The position numbers were made by a program, and so were the translations under genes. A stretch of DNA of 64,000 nt from Pomphorhynchus laevis (Eukaryota; Acanthocephala; Palaeacanthocephala; Echinorhynchida; Pomphorhynchidae): assembly GCA_012934845.2 (NCBI GenBank), contig WNNJ02002827.1, positions 62,001 through 126,000 on the forward strand, read 5' to 3'. How positions within the stretch are numbered: position 1 is the stretch's first letter; every line of letters begins with the position of its first letter. Below the pieces are notes generated by a model. It was given only the letters and a program-made list of their open reading frames with translations. It was not told the DNA's origin and searched no databases. Shown here one piece after another: positions 1 to 10,718 of this stretch.

Positions 1-424
1 TTAACTCTAGCAATTTTTTAATAAGTGAACCAAATTTATCCAGAAAGCCTTATTCTTAACAAAACCAATATTAATGATAAAGAAAGTGTATATCTAGATA
101 TGAACATTAAATTTACATTAACTAAAACTACTATTCATTTATATCGTAAAGATGACATATTTAAATTTACAAGAAACATTTTTGCATGAGCATTCATGCA
201 TACCATATAATATAAAATATAATACATTAAATAATGAAATTTTAAGAATTGCAACAATATGTAATGATATTGGCTTTCTTCAAAATCATTTAAATAATTT
301 AATAGATACATATTTTAAACTAGGTTACTATAAAAATAACATCAAGCAGAAAATAGTAAAATATATAAATCAACACAATAATATAAAGAATAAATTTAAA
401 CTCTTAAGTGGCAAATTTTTATGA
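1..424 (+). pseudogene. Penelope-like element RT, C-terminal part
   Basis: The coding remnant runs in from before the window. Its last 90 residues (HEHSCIPYNIKY...NEILRIATICNDIG) match the C-terminal part of the copy at 9038-9379 almost residue for residue. The better copies at 8729-8914 and 48620-49027 show the RT motifs GVPMGG and YIDD typical of Penelope-like elements of the Neptune/Naiad kind. The piece is truncated and decayed, and is followed directly by the shared structured 3' region. Confidence 0.75.
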
Positions 425-442
425 GATAATAAATAATATACT

Positions 443-598
443 TTGTATTAGAATAAGATACTAGATAGTTATTATCAGAGGAAATACATCATTAGCATGT
501 ATTTGGCCCCGCTGCTATGTTGGGTAGAGGAGTTAGGGGCCGAAACCTGATAGCATAGCAGTTCCTCCTGATGCCCTCTAATTTTTATTCTAATACAA
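443..598 (+). other. Candidate structured RNA in the PLE 3' region, copy 1
   Basis: A 14-bp perfect inverted repeat (TTGTATTAGAATAA at 443-456 with its complement at 585-598) encloses an 8-bp hairpin (482-489/497-504) and a 5-bp stem (477-481/575-579). It also encloses two interleaved pairings, GGCCCC 505-510 with GGGGCC 536-541 and CTGCTATG 512-519 with CATAGCAG 554-561. The interleaved order would form an H-type pseudoknot. The same layout is present at 9386-9539. A role as ribozyme or RT recognition structure is inferred. Confidence 0.55.
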
Positions 599-646
599 CG
601 TCTGTTATTTATTAGTCAATTCATAAAAATGACGTTTATTTTAAAT

Positions 647-677
<31 letters not shown>

Positions 678-805
678 ACTTGATTTAAATTATAGAAAAT
701 CTAAAAACAATTATTAATTTTATTATTTAATTATTAAATTTTGATTTAGCATTATTATGTTTTGTTTATTTTATAATTATATTAAATACGTAGACTCAGT
801 TAGCT
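599..805 (+). repeat. PLE 3' tail
   Basis: This AT-rich tail is shared with 9540-9745. It contains the signature GTCTGTTATTTATTAGTCAA and ends with TACGTAGACTCAGTTAGCTG. The end signature recurs at about 17060-17090 and 17290-17320, and in reverse complement near 56290-56320 and 56930-56955. It therefore marks the terminus of this element family. Confidence 0.65.
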
Positions 806-1334
806 GATTTAATAGTCAACGAGTCATTCTCGGAGTCAGGAATGGTAGCAAAACTCTAAATCATTACAGATATAAATCCGCAAATTGAATATTTAGGGTT
901 GTCTTAGTCGCAACAACCTAGTATCTACTCAACGACCTAGTAGTCGCTACTACTCTAATCAAAATGGAATTAAATCTTACGCTCAACTAGTATAGAATAT
1001 TTATTACTACAAGAGCTGAAGTCTTCTAGTTTTATGAAACTTACAAACAATCTCTTGGTCATAATTGGCACATCTTATTCTCGCTACCTGTCCAACTTGG
1101 TTGACTTGATATTGATGATCCTACGTGTAACTAAATTCTCTCGAATATGAGGTGGCTCAACACTTCTCCAAACGTTAAAGTCGGGTTTAGACGGAGATTA
1201 ATTACATATGTTCCTAAATAAGATTGTGCGTTAAATATTATAACAACGTCTGAATGTATTCTTAAAAAGACTAGGGCGATTTAAGTCCAACGCTGATAAC
1301 ATTATAAATTATTACTTACAAAAAAAGGATTTAT
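806..1334. other. Unassigned AT-rich stretch
   Basis: I see no convincing coding sequence or repeat here, only some short CTAGTA-rich runs around 930-960. It lies between a PLE tail and the 3' end of a reversed LINE. Confidence 0.4.
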
Positions 1335-2290
1335 TTTAACGTGGCAAATGCGTGCCAGCGCACGCTTACATGACCACAACAAAACAAAACTGTGAATCAG
1401 GTGTCGAGAAGGTGTGAACGGAGGAGGTGTTTGAATGTGATAAAGGAGGGAGCGCGGCGGACGTCGAGAGGGAGTTGATTCCAGGCGAGTGAGGCGGCGA
1501 CGAGGAAGGATCGGAGACCGTAGTTGTTGGAGTAATTAGGAACGTGGAGTAAGAGGGTATGACAGGAACGAAGCGATAGCGAGGTGGGGCGAGTATCGTC
1601 TAAGAAAGGAAGGTTGATGAACGATGGGGAGCCGACAGCGATGAGACGAAAAGTAACGAGAAGAAGGCGGAGTTTGATGCGGATGTGGATGGTGGGCCAG
1701 GAGAGTTGGGCAAAATATGTGGATGTGTGGTCGAAGCGACGGAGACGAAAGAGCACTCGAACGGCGGTGTTGATTATTCGTTGTAGGGGTAGGATGATGG
1801 ATTTTGGAGAATTGGCGAAAAGGCTAAGGCAGTAATCGATTTTAGGGAAAAGAAGCGATGAAAGAAGAGACATACAAGAACGGAAGTCGATAAGGGGGCG
1901 GATACGGCGGATGTCACGAAGAATTAAGTTAGACGAGCGGACCTTGTCACGGACGAAGGGTTTAAGGGAAAGGTGATCATCGAAATGGAAGCCTAAGAAA
2001 GTGAGATTGTGGACTATAGGGATGATCAATGAGGCAAAAGATACAATGGGAGGAGATATGCTTGGTTTACGGGGAAGGATCCACATTATTTTGGACTTTT
2101 CGGCGTTTAGAACGAGATGGAGATTGGAGAGACGTTTGTAGATAGAAGAAAGACAGTTGGAGGTAGAAATGCCGATATCGTGTATGCGATGTGCGGGTGC
2201 ATGAGCATAGATTAGAATGTCATCGGCGTATTGCATGACGTTAAAGGAGTAAGGTTTGATAAATGGAGAGAGATCGCCAAGCAAAAGAGT
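1335..2290 (-). mobile_element. Family A1 LINE, 5'-truncated 3' part
   Basis: Read on the minus strand this is the second half of an L2/CR1-like RT: LLGDLSPF, then the catalytic YADDIL, then the thumb and C-terminal region ending SLAWNQLPLDV...LLRSHLLDT. It finishes in the family 3' end with a GCGTGC/GCACGC hairpin and AATAAA. The open frame 1397-2368 is unbroken for 323 codons, but its first residues (about 2291-2368) are not LINE-like, so the frame is a chance fusion across the truncation point. The sequence is very close to 12680-13640. Confidence 0.85.
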
Positions 2291-2375
2291 TACGTTAATC
2301 ATGCAAGGATCAAAGGTCGTGGTTGACTGAGCTGCCCTTACTAAATGATAATTGAAAACTCGGTGCAAATGAATA

Positions 2376-2550
2376 TAGAGATGTGTTGTGTTCTCGTTAT
2401 AGATGGACCCCTCTTGATTTAATGAATGCGAAATGCATTCATTTCACAACGAATTTAGATTTTTTCCGAAACAAGTTTAGAGATGCGTTGTGTTGTCGTA
2501 ATGGATGAACCCCTCTTGGTTTGATGAATGCGAAATGCATTTATCAAATC
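2376..2550. repeat. Two-copy direct repeat of about 70 bp
   Basis: The blocks at about 2376-2449 and 2478-2550 are similar. Each contains a stretch reading ATGGAC/ATGAACCCCTCTTG and then ATGAATGCGAAATGCATT, which can form an 8-bp hairpin in the first copy. The function is unknown. Confidence 0.6.
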
Positions 2551-2937
2551 AAAGATGTCACAATCTTTCGATATTTGCCGAATCGTAAATAATACGAAAG
2601 AGCAACAGAAAGCATTCAAGTACAATGAAATAGGAAAAGTACCTGGAAAAGATACGATTAGCTAAAAAAGGTTATTTCTCCCAGTTAGTATTTTCTATTT
2701 CTGGCGACATTTGTGAAATCGCATTAAGTATTCTTCAGATAATTTCAACAATGATAGCCGCACTCAGGCATTACGAGCAACTTAGAACTGTCGAAGCTTA
2801 AGACTAAATTAGTATTGTCAGATAGGAATCAACTTGTCTACGAGCCCTCATTCCACTCGAGAGTTTTTAATGCACTCTGGGAGAAGTGAAGTTGGTTAAT
2901 AATTAGATGGGCTAGAACAATGATCTAAACCTATCTC
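2551..2937. other. Unassigned stretch
   Basis: I see no gene or known repeat. It lies between the duplicated blocks and the inverted repeat downstream of the NSRP1 gene. Confidence 0.4.
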
Positions 2938-2992
2938 TTTTTAGCCCATTGTTCTAGCTTATCTAAGATGAGCTAGAACAATGGGCTAAAAA
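2938..2992. repeat. Perfect 22-bp inverted repeat
   Basis: Arms 2938-2959 and 2971-2992 are exact reverse complements around an 11-base spacer (core TAGCCCATTGTTCTAG). A related partial copy, GGGCTAGAACAATG, lies at about 2910-2924. It sits about 280 bp beyond the 3' end of the NSRP1 frame. It could be a small fold-back element or a hairpin in the 3' flank. Confidence 0.75.
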
Positions 2993-3172
2993 TGATTTAT
3001 TTTTTTAATAAATAAAATTTTCTTTTATTAAAAAGAGATAAAGAATAAAAGTAATTGAATAAATACGTGAAAAATGTGCACTCGTAAAATTAGCGTAAAG
3101 AACGAGGAGAATCCCAGCACGGAGGGATTTACCTTACCGCAACGCAATGAAATTAATTACACACGATCACAT

Positions 3173-3178
3173 TTTATT
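3173..3178 (-). promoter_or_regulatory. Candidate polyadenylation signal for NSRP1
   Basis: On the minus strand this reads AATAAA, about 90 bases after the stop codon of the NSRP1 frame. Similar hexamers are common in such AT-rich DNA, so the assignment rests on position only. Confidence 0.4.
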
Positions 3179-3269
3179 AAATTACATTTTAAAAATGATT
3201 TTTCTATAACAAACCTAATGTTAAAAGTACGGGTATTTTGATATACAGACACTAACAAAACAGTGGTAA

Positions 3270-4328
3270 TTATTGGGAAATGGCTTGATTATATTGATGC
3301 AAAAGTCGTTTTCGTTTACGAACCATGTATTCTTCTAGGCAATCGTCGAAGACTTTCCCAACTGTTTTCTTCTGAAATTCATTAATCATACAATTAATAC
3401 GATTTTCTATTTTCTTCAGAATTTCTTCCTTGTTTATTTTCTTTTTCACTGTCTCTGTCGAATTTTCAGCTGCATCGGCACTGTTAGATTTTGATGTTTG
3501 ATCGATTACATCTATGGAGTCATTGTGGCAATTGTCGTACAAAGTTTGACTGGATTCAAGATCTGAACATGACTTTTCTTCATCTATGATTGCATCATTA
3601 TTATCATGATCACTTTTATTATATTTTATTTTTTTCGTCTTATCCGGATCGTCCTTTGCCAGTTCTGGTTCTGAATCGGATGAATCAGATGAATGTACCT
3701 TGCGAATGTGATCACGATTAAGTTTTCGTTTCTTCGTATGCATGAGTTTGCCATCCTTATCAACATTTTCATCAGAATCTTCAAATAGCTTATTTTTAAA
3801 CATATACCTATAGAAACTGTTAAGATTGCCTTGTGTTCTTACATCTAAAATGGCTTCGCGCTGTTCTTCCTCCTTAACTAATTGATCTTGTATTTCAATT
3901 GCCTTTAACTTCTCCCTATATGCATTAGTGACAAATATTTCCTTATCGGCATACATATCACCTTCCTGTTGTCTTTCCTGTTGTATTTTTCTCTCAATTC
4001 TCCTTTCGCGTTCGGCTTGACGCTCCTCAGTGACTTTCAAAAGATTCTGGATATATTTTGATTTTCGAGGTTTATTATCATGGCATATGCCACTGACAAC
4101 AGTACGATGTTGGTCAATAACTTCATCATATTCGAAAATCAACGGATCTTCTTTAACCGCATCCTCTATAATTTGTTGATCAACACGAGACAACTTATGA
4201 CGACTTTCTTCTTTACCAAAATCGTTAGCCTGATTATCATCTTTACTTGGATTATCGAAGATATTTGCAGATAATACAATTTTAGTCTTTCCTTTGGATT
4301 TCAAAGTCATACCAAATTTGGTAGTCAT
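3270..4328 (-). CDS. NSRP1: NSRP1-like nuclear speckle splicing regulator (352 aa)
   Basis: Human NSRP1 (CCDC55) is a nuclear-speckle protein that influences alternative splice-site choice, and this gene looks like its orthologue. The NSRP1 N-terminal domain is clear at about residues 25-180. It shows VFDNPS-like residues, the block DPLIFEYDEV, then KSKYIQNLLKVTEERQAERE, a charged coiled coil rich in Glu, Arg and Gln, then DKEIFVTNAYREKL and LNSFYRYMFKN. A basic KKRKLNR stretch and a Ser/Asp cluster (SSDSSDSEPEL) follow, then an acidic middle. The C-terminal block VGKVFDDCLEEYMVRKRKR is also typical of the family. The length is shorter than the vertebrate protein because the long RS/charged tail is reduced. 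The frame has no intron. The first ATG gives the natural N-terminus. Neighbours on both sides are LINE debris. The family call is firm; function is inferred from homology. Confidence 0.88.
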   Translation of the reverse strand: MTTKFGMTLKSKGKTKIVLSANIFDNPSKDDNQANDFGKEESRHKLSRVDQQIIEDAVKEDPLIFEYDEVIDQHRTVVSGICHDNKPRKSKYIQNLLKVTEERQAERERRIERKIQQERQQEGDMYADKEIFVTNAYREKLKAIEIQDQLVKEEEQREAILDVRTQGNLNSFYRYMFKNKLFEDSDENVDKDGKLMHTKKRKLNRDHIRKVHSSDSSDSEPELAKDDPDKTKKIKYNKSDHDNNDAIIDEEKSCSDLESSQTLYDNCHNDSIDVIDQTSKSNSADAAENSTETVKKKINKEEILKKIENRINCMINEFQKKTVGKVFDDCLEEYMVRKRKRLLHQYNQAISQ

Positions 4329-4444
4329 TAATCTGAATGTTTTGAATAATGTTTAACGAGCTCTAGTGTAAAGCATTATTGTAATAGGAATTAAAAAATA
4401 ATTGGTCAAATAATAAATGCTGATTGATCTAAAATCAGAATATA
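4329..4444. other. 5' flank of NSRP1
   Basis: About 115 bases of AT-rich DNA separate the NSRP1 start from the 3' end of a minus-strand family A2 LINE, so any promoter is short or lies inside LINE sequence. I see no confident promoter motif. Confidence 0.3.
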
Positions 4445-7140
4445 ATAAATGATAATTTATTTAAAGTGGCAAATGCGTGCCAACTGCACGCTCACAAGTC
4501 CACAAACTAAAAAGCACAGCAAAAGTCATACAGATAAAATAATAAAATTGTTTGTTTAAATGAAACCGGATTTGGCATTTGAAACACGGCATTGAGGTTG
4601 ATTGACGTATATGAATGGACATATGATTCTATGAGAAAGGATCAGTTACAAGAAAGGAGCGGAAGCCGAAATAGGTAGAGTAGTTAGGGGCATGTAAAAG
4701 AAGGGAATTACGGGAACGCAAGAAACAGAAAACAGGACGAGAATTATCGAGAAAAAGAAGGTTGAGAAATGAAGGAGTAGGAAAAGTTACAAGGCTGAAA
4801 GCAATAAGAAGAAGTCGGATTTGAACACGAGAATAAATATTAGGCAAATCGAGAGAAGCAAGATGGTGAGATGTATGATCAAAACGACGAAGACGGAGGA
4901 GAATTAGGACGGCTGCATTTACGATGCGTTGTAAGGGATGAAGAGTAGATTTAGGTGAGTTGGAAAATAAACTAAGACAGTAATCAAGTCTTGAGAATAG
5001 GGGAGATATAAAAGTCATACAAGATAAATCGATCAATCTATGAATTTGACGGAGGTTGCGTAGAATCATAGTAGATGCGTATTTTATCTCTAACGAAAGT
5101 TTTAAGTGAAAGTCGGTTGTCGAAATGAAGCCTAAGAAAACGAGATTGTCAACGATAGGAAGAATTGTAGAATTTAATGATACTCAGGGAGGTTCTAATC
5201 TGGGGCGTCGAGGAAGGATCCACATTATTTTGGATTTATTAGGATTCAGAAAAAGACGAAGAGAAGAAAAGCTATTGAAAATTGAGGCAAGACAGTTGGA
5301 AGCAGAAGCACTAAGATCATGAATATGATAGGCAGATGCATGAACATATATGAGTATGTCATCAGCATATTGAATAACATTGAAGTTAAATTATGATAAA
5401 TAGAAGATAAGTCACCGAGAAGAGAGAAAACGAATAATAGAGAGAAACGAATAATACGGGGCCTTGTGGAACACCGGACGGGATGGAAGAAAGATTGGAA
5501 ATAGAAGGATTAGAACAGAGGCGAAATGTACGGTTTGATAAATATGAAGAAAACCAAGATACAGTGGGCAAAGAGAAGCCATGATCATGACGAATGTGAT
5601 GGAGAAGAATCGAGTAATCGACAATGTTAAAAGCATATGATAGATCAAAAGAAACTATTACACTACATAATTTTTAATCGGACGAGATGAGTAAGTCGTT
5701 ATAAACTTTGAGACAGGCAATTTCAGTAGAGTGATTTGAGCCAAAAGCAGCTTAGAATGGGGGAAATAAGTTGGTGGAAAAGATATATGATTAACTTGCT
5801 TGAGAACATTACGCTGAAGTACTTTAGAGAGGGATGGAAGAAGTGAGATAGGGCTGTAAGAAGATGGTAGTGAGGGGCTAAGATATTGCTTTTTGAGTAG
5901 AGGACGAACAGTGGGGCATTTCCAGTTGGAAAGAAATGTGCGGCTGCGTATAGACAAGTTGAAAATGTGGTTAGGAAGGGTGAGATAGAGGAGCAGATAG
6001 TTTTAAGCAAGTGAGTGAGAATTGGGTCGGAACGAGAGGTTTTATTAGGTAACGACAGAAGAACCGAAGAAACTTCATCAGACGAAACGGGAAGAAGGAT
6101 GGAGTAGCAATGGGATATAAGTATTTAATGATAGAAGAGGATACAAGGGTCATATGGGTAGAAGGGAAAGTAAATTAGATTGCTTTGATGATGGATAAGA
6201 AAATTCATCAGGATTTATGTAACAATAGGTAGATGCTCGTGAAAATTTCGAGTTTAAGATTTTCCAATGATATTTAGAGTTATCGGTAAAAGAGGGTTCG
6301 AGTTGATTTCCACAAAAGAGAGTACCTTTAGTACGTATAAGAATGATATGGAACGGCGGAGAGAAAGGTAGGAAGAATGGATATTTGGAGTGAGTGAGTT
6401 TGGAGAACGTTTAATAAAGTGATTAAGCACAAGAAAAGAGTGATGGAGCCGACGCTTAGAAAGACTACAGTCGGGATCGAACCAGGGAGCATGGATCAAG
6501 CGCTGAAAACGTCGAGATCGATTATGCTGAATGTGTTTGAGGATAGTGACACGTTCAAATCAAACAGAATGCAGAGATCATCGGGAGAACGATAGTTAAG
6601 TGGAAGCGAAAAGAGTGAAGCATTGAGTAAGGTTGTGCAGAGAATAGGGATATCGAGAAGTTTCCGAGGTCGACTTGGATTAGCTAATGTTGGAGGTGGA
6701 GAAGAAGGATGGGGATAAGGGCAAAAGTAAGAGTGACAAGAAAATAATCGGACAAACCAGCATCAGTAATTGACAAGGAAGTATATTCATTAAAGCAGTT
6801 GGGAACAGCAATGATGTCGATATCACCGTTAAGAATATGAGTGGGACTTGAAGAAAAACAGTTTATAGTTAAAATCAGAAAAAAGATTAGTTAGAGTGAT
6901 ATAATCGGAGCCGGACGGGCGATCATGACTAATTCTAAAATCACCGATAACAAAATAGGGAGTATAATACAATGAACAGTGATAACGATCGGCTATGTCG
7001 TTAAAGAACATACGTGATGGGCGGCTGAGCCTGGACGGTATATAATCACAAGTTCCATAGTGAAAGGAGTTGATGATATGCATATAAGTAATTTAAACGA
7101 AGTGTAACGGATGTTAATGTTAATTTTACGTAGAGACATT
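4445..7140 (-). mobile_element. Family A2 LINE, decayed: endonuclease to 3' end
   Basis: The 3' end is at 4445-4500, with the GCGTGC-loop-GCACGC hairpin followed by AAATAA on the minus strand. Going upstream come the RT C-terminal region (4629-5069: LDYCLSLFSNSPKSTLHPLQR), the RT core (5386-5650), the RT N-terminal region (5658-6153, with VSSVLLSLPNKTS), the linker (6254-6499) and the APE-type endonuclease (6829-7140: FVIGDFRISHDRP, MSLRKINVN-like start). Many frameshifts and stops break it. It is older than the A1 copies. Confidence 0.75.
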
Positions 7141-8046
7141 GGATCCTTGCTTGTGGATCATTGCTTGGAATAGAGATTCCAAGAGAGAATAGTTATAGAG
7201 ATTAACATTCATAGAGATTTTGAGAAGTTTCCATGTTCGACTTGGAATAGTTAATGTTAAAGAAGAATGATGAGAACGAGTAAGAGTGACAAAGAAATGA
7301 TCGGATAAACCAAGATCACTAATTGACAAGGTGGTATATGCATTGAAGCATTTGGTAACATCCACGATGTTGAGAGCACCACCTAGAATACTAGTAGAGC
7401 TTATTGAAAGTAATTTATTTTTAAAATTTAGAAAACAAGTTTGCTAGAGTGATAGAGTCAGAGTCAGCTGGACGATCAAGACGAATTCTAGAGTCACCGA
7501 GAACAAAAGAAGGAGTATAAGACAATGAACAGTGGAAAAGAAGATCTGCAAGCTCGCTAAATAACATATGTGAGGGGGTAGCTGAGCGTGGACGATATGC
7601 TATCACAAGTTAGAGAGGGAAAGGAGTTGATAATCTTTAATATGAGTAATTCGAACGAATTACTAAAGTAATTTCCGTTGAGTTGACGTATAGATAAAGA
7701 TGACTCGCCGTTTGTTTCACGTCGATGTTTCTCAATGCGAGCTAAATTGAGTTGGTTAATATCAGAAGGGGAGCAGTCAGGAAAGATACGACAAGTAGAC
7801 GAAGTGGTAAGAAGTTTAAAACGTTGGGAGAGTACCAAGGATGAATGTGAACTATGTCGGAAAACAATTTTTAAAAGTGGAGGACTGAGATGATTAGATT
7901 TAGTAGATTTGTTTAAACGGATAAAATGTAGAGGAGAGATATTATTGAAAAGGGATGGACTATCACCAGGAAGAATGGTTGCTAGAATAGATATGAAAGC
8001 AGATACATCATCATCGAGGCGACATTGAGGAGAAGCAGATTCGGCA
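7126..8046 (-). mobile_element. Family A2 LINE fragment: ORF1 joined to endonuclease
   Basis: On the minus strand the ORF1 C-terminal domain (about 8040 to 7690: RIFPDCSPSDINQLNLARIEKHRRETNGES) passes within a few codons into the middle of the endonuclease (7421-7606: FVLGDSRIRLDRPADSD) and then its C-terminal part (7126-7365: LGLSDHFFVTLTRS). The endonuclease N-terminal region is missing, so this is an internally deleted copy. Its 3' edge meets the endonuclease of the neighbouring copy at about 7130. Confidence 0.65.
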
Positions 8047-8340
8047 AGCTTTAAATAGTTAAGATGAATTGAAAAGAGTGAAGAATTGAGTAAGGCTGTG
8101 CAGAGAATAGGGATATCGAGAAGTTACTAGGTTCGACTTGGTGTGGATAATGGTGGAGGCGGAGAAGGAGGATGGGGACGAGTAAGAGTAAGAGTGACAA
8201 GGAAATGATCGGACAAACCAGGATCAGTAATTGACAAGGAGGTATAGTCATTGAAGTAGTTAGGAACAGTAATGATGTCGACAGCACCGCCGAGAATATG
8301 AGTTGGGCTTGTTGAAAGTAATTTATAAGGTTCATATGTA
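8047..8340 (-). mobile_element. Family A2 LINE endonuclease fragment
   Basis: This short piece matches the endonuclease C-terminal segment of the copy at 19640-19900 (on the minus strand it encodes the THILGGAVDIITV and LSDHFLVTLTL region, partly out of frame). It is a third, separate A2 piece abutting ORF1 sequence at about 8046. Confidence 0.6.
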
Positions 8341-9379
8341 GTGCGTTTAAATGTACATTAAAATCACTTTCTGTCTATATGAATAAAATACTTAAAGCAA
8401 TTTAAGCACAGCTTAAAAAATATTGCAAGGTAATCGAAATTAATACTGGTATAAAACACTATTTCAGTATTAATTCTACAAAAGAATTTTTAGAACAGAC
8501 AAAAGGAATAAATTTTCAAAATATAAATACATACAATTTTAGTACGCTTTACACAAATCTAGATTTAGTAGATGTTAAAGAAGCGTTAGTAAAATAAATT
8601 AATCTTATATTCGGAAAAAGATATACATATATATGTTATAATAATTATAACGCCTATCTAACAAAAATTAAACCATCAAGTAAATATAAATATATGGATA
8701 AATTGAATTAATAGAATCCTTAAATATTTTGATAAATCAAAATTATGTAAAAGTAGGGACATCTATATTTAGACAAGTAAAAGGTGTTCCAATGGGTGGT
8801 AATAGTAACCCAATTATAGCTGACTTGTTTTTAAGCTTTATAGAATATGAATTTGTTCATAACTGTGTAAAAACTAAATCTAAACAATATAAATATATGA
8901 AATATATGTTTTGATACATTGATGATATATGTGTATTTAATTCTAATAATTATTATTCAATTAGTGAACAAATTTATCCAGAAAGGCTCATTCTTAACAA
9001 AACCAATATTAATGATAAAGAAGGTGTATATCTAGATATGAACATTAAATTAGCATTAAATAAAACTACTATTAATTTATATCGTAAAGATGACATATTT
9101 AAATTTACAAGAAACATATTTTTGCATGAGCATTCATGCATACCATATAATATAAAATATAATACATTAAATAATGAAATTTTAAGAATTGCAACAATAT
9201 GTAATGATATTGGCTGTCTTCAAAATCATTTGACTAATTTAATAGATACATATTTTAAACTAGGTTACTATAAAAATAACATCAAGCAGAAAATAGTAAA
9301 ATATATAAATCAACACAATAATATAAAGAATAAATTTAAACTCTTAAGTGACAAATTTTTATGGATGGATAATAAATAA
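8341..9379 (+). mobile_element. Penelope-like element RT region
   Basis: Recognisable RT blocks in order are INTYNFSTLYTNLDL at about 8520-8575, VGTSIFRQVKGVPMGG at 8750-8800, PIIADLFLSFIEYEF at 8810-8850, YIDDICVF at about 8915-8940, and the C-terminal region 9038-9379. GVPMGG...YIDD followed by a YLDMNIKL block is the Penelope-like pattern and differs from LINE RTs. The copy is broken at several points. Its closest relatives in the window are 1-424, 16481-17010, 48610-49075 and 54145-54420. Confidence 0.78.
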
Positions 9380-9385
9380 TATACT

Positions 9386-9539
9386 TTGTATTAGAATAAG
9401 ATACTAGATAGTTTTATCAGAGGAAATACATAATTAGCATGTATTTGGCCCCGCTGCTATGTTGGGTAGATGAGTTAGGGGCCGAAACCTGAAGCATAGC
9501 AGTTCCTCATGATGCCCTCTAATTTTTATTCTAATACAA
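9386..9539 (+). other. Candidate structured RNA in the PLE 3' region, copy 2
   Basis: The 14-bp outer stem (9386-9399/9526-9539), the GGCCCC/GGGGCC and CTGCTATG/CATAGCAG pairings and their interleaved order are all kept relative to 443-598. Differences fall in loops and joining bases, for example CTGATAGC against CTGAAGC. Confidence 0.55.
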
Positions 9540-9745
9540 CGTCTGTTATTTATTAGTCAAATCATAAAAATGACGTTTATTTTAAATTTCATTTTTTTAT
9601 TTTAACTTGATTTAAATTATTGAAAATCTAAAAACAATTATTAATTTTATTATTTAATTATTACTTTTTGATTTAGCATTATTATGTTTTGTTTAGTTTA
9701 TAATTATATTAAAAGCGTAGACTCAGTTAGCTGATTTGATAGTTA
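9540..9745 (+). repeat. PLE 3' tail
   Basis: This is the same tail as 599-805, ending in the GTAGACTCAGTTAGCTGATT signature. It is followed directly by reversed A2 LINE sequence. Confidence 0.65.
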
Positions 9746-10704
9746 AAATCAGTAAAAAGATTTGTTAAAGTGATTTAGTCAGAGTCAGCTGGGCGATCAA
9801 GACGAATGTTAAAGTCACCGAGAACAAAAGAAGGAGCATAAGACAATGAACAGTGAGACATAAGATCTGCAAGGGCGTTAAAGTAGATACGTGAGGGGGC
9901 AACTGAACCTGGACGGTATACAATCACAAGTTCCAGAGGGAAATGATTTGATAATCTGCATATGAGTAATTCGAACGAAGTGTAACGGATGTTAACATTA
10001 ATTTTACGTATAGACATTGGGTGACGAGCAATTACAACTATACCGCTATGGCTAGATGCAGTAAATGTGAGAGACAATTAGACGAGCTGATTAAACTAGA
10101 GAACAACCATAGCGACATAGACGACGAATATCAAGGTTGTCGGAGTTAGAGTGCCAGGATTCGGTAATGCAGAGAATATCGATAGATAATTGATCGAAAA
10201 TATCAAGGAGCAGATCAGCTGAAAAGACTAAGACGAAAAGTATGCTCAGGAGATAGATCGACAAGCAAAGTATAATGCGAGAGATACGAGACGCCATTAG
10301 ATTTTTGGCCTCGTGACGGATTTATAGGAATGGCTCACTGTTTGTTTTACGTCAATGTTACTCAATGCGATCTGAATTGAGCTTAGCAATATGAGAATGG
10401 GAGCGGTCGGGAAAGGAACAACAAGCAGTTGAAGTGGTAAGAAACTTAAAACGTTGGGAGAGTATCGAGGATGCATGTTAACTGTTGGAAAACGATTTTT
10501 AGGAGTGGAGGACTGAAATGATTGAATTTATAGGATTTGTTAAAATGGATAATAGATACAGGAGAGATATTATTACTGAGAAATGGATTATCACCAGGAA
10601 GAATGGTTGCTAGAATAGACCTAAAAGCAGATACATTATTATCGAGGCGAGATTGTGGAGAAGCTGATTCAGGAAGATTCAAGTTAGATATGATAATACA
10701 GTGA
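9746..10704 (-). mobile_element. Family A2 LINE fragment: ORF1 C-terminus and endonuclease
   Basis: The endonuclease lies at 9775-10297 on the minus strand (ILCITESWHS, SLRKINVNIRYTSFELLICRL, FVLGDFNIRLDRPADSD). The ORF1 RNA-binding region lies at 10320-10690 (SASPQSRLDNNVSAFRSILATILP). Frameshifts and stops are present. The 5' side was hit by the A1 insertion at 10719, whose target duplication lies at its edge. Confidence 0.72.
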
Positions 10705-10718
10705 TATATAAATGTTAT
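10705..10718. repeat. Target-site duplication, left copy
   Basis: TATATAAATGTTAT occurs here and again at 13673-13686, exactly bracketing the A1 LINE. Confidence 0.75.

Noticed and set aside
505-561. HDV-like ribozyme
   Set aside because: The interleaved helices recall the P1/P2 fold, but I could not identify a P3 hairpin, P4 or a catalytic C, so no assignment is made.
443-598. Hammerhead ribozyme in the PLE 3' region
   Set aside because: GAAAC follows a stem as in hammerheads, but the CTGANGA box is absent in both copies (CTGATAG, CTGAAGC).
1584-1835. Arg-rich 83-codon plus frame
   Set aside because: It is antisense to the A1 RT C-terminal region.
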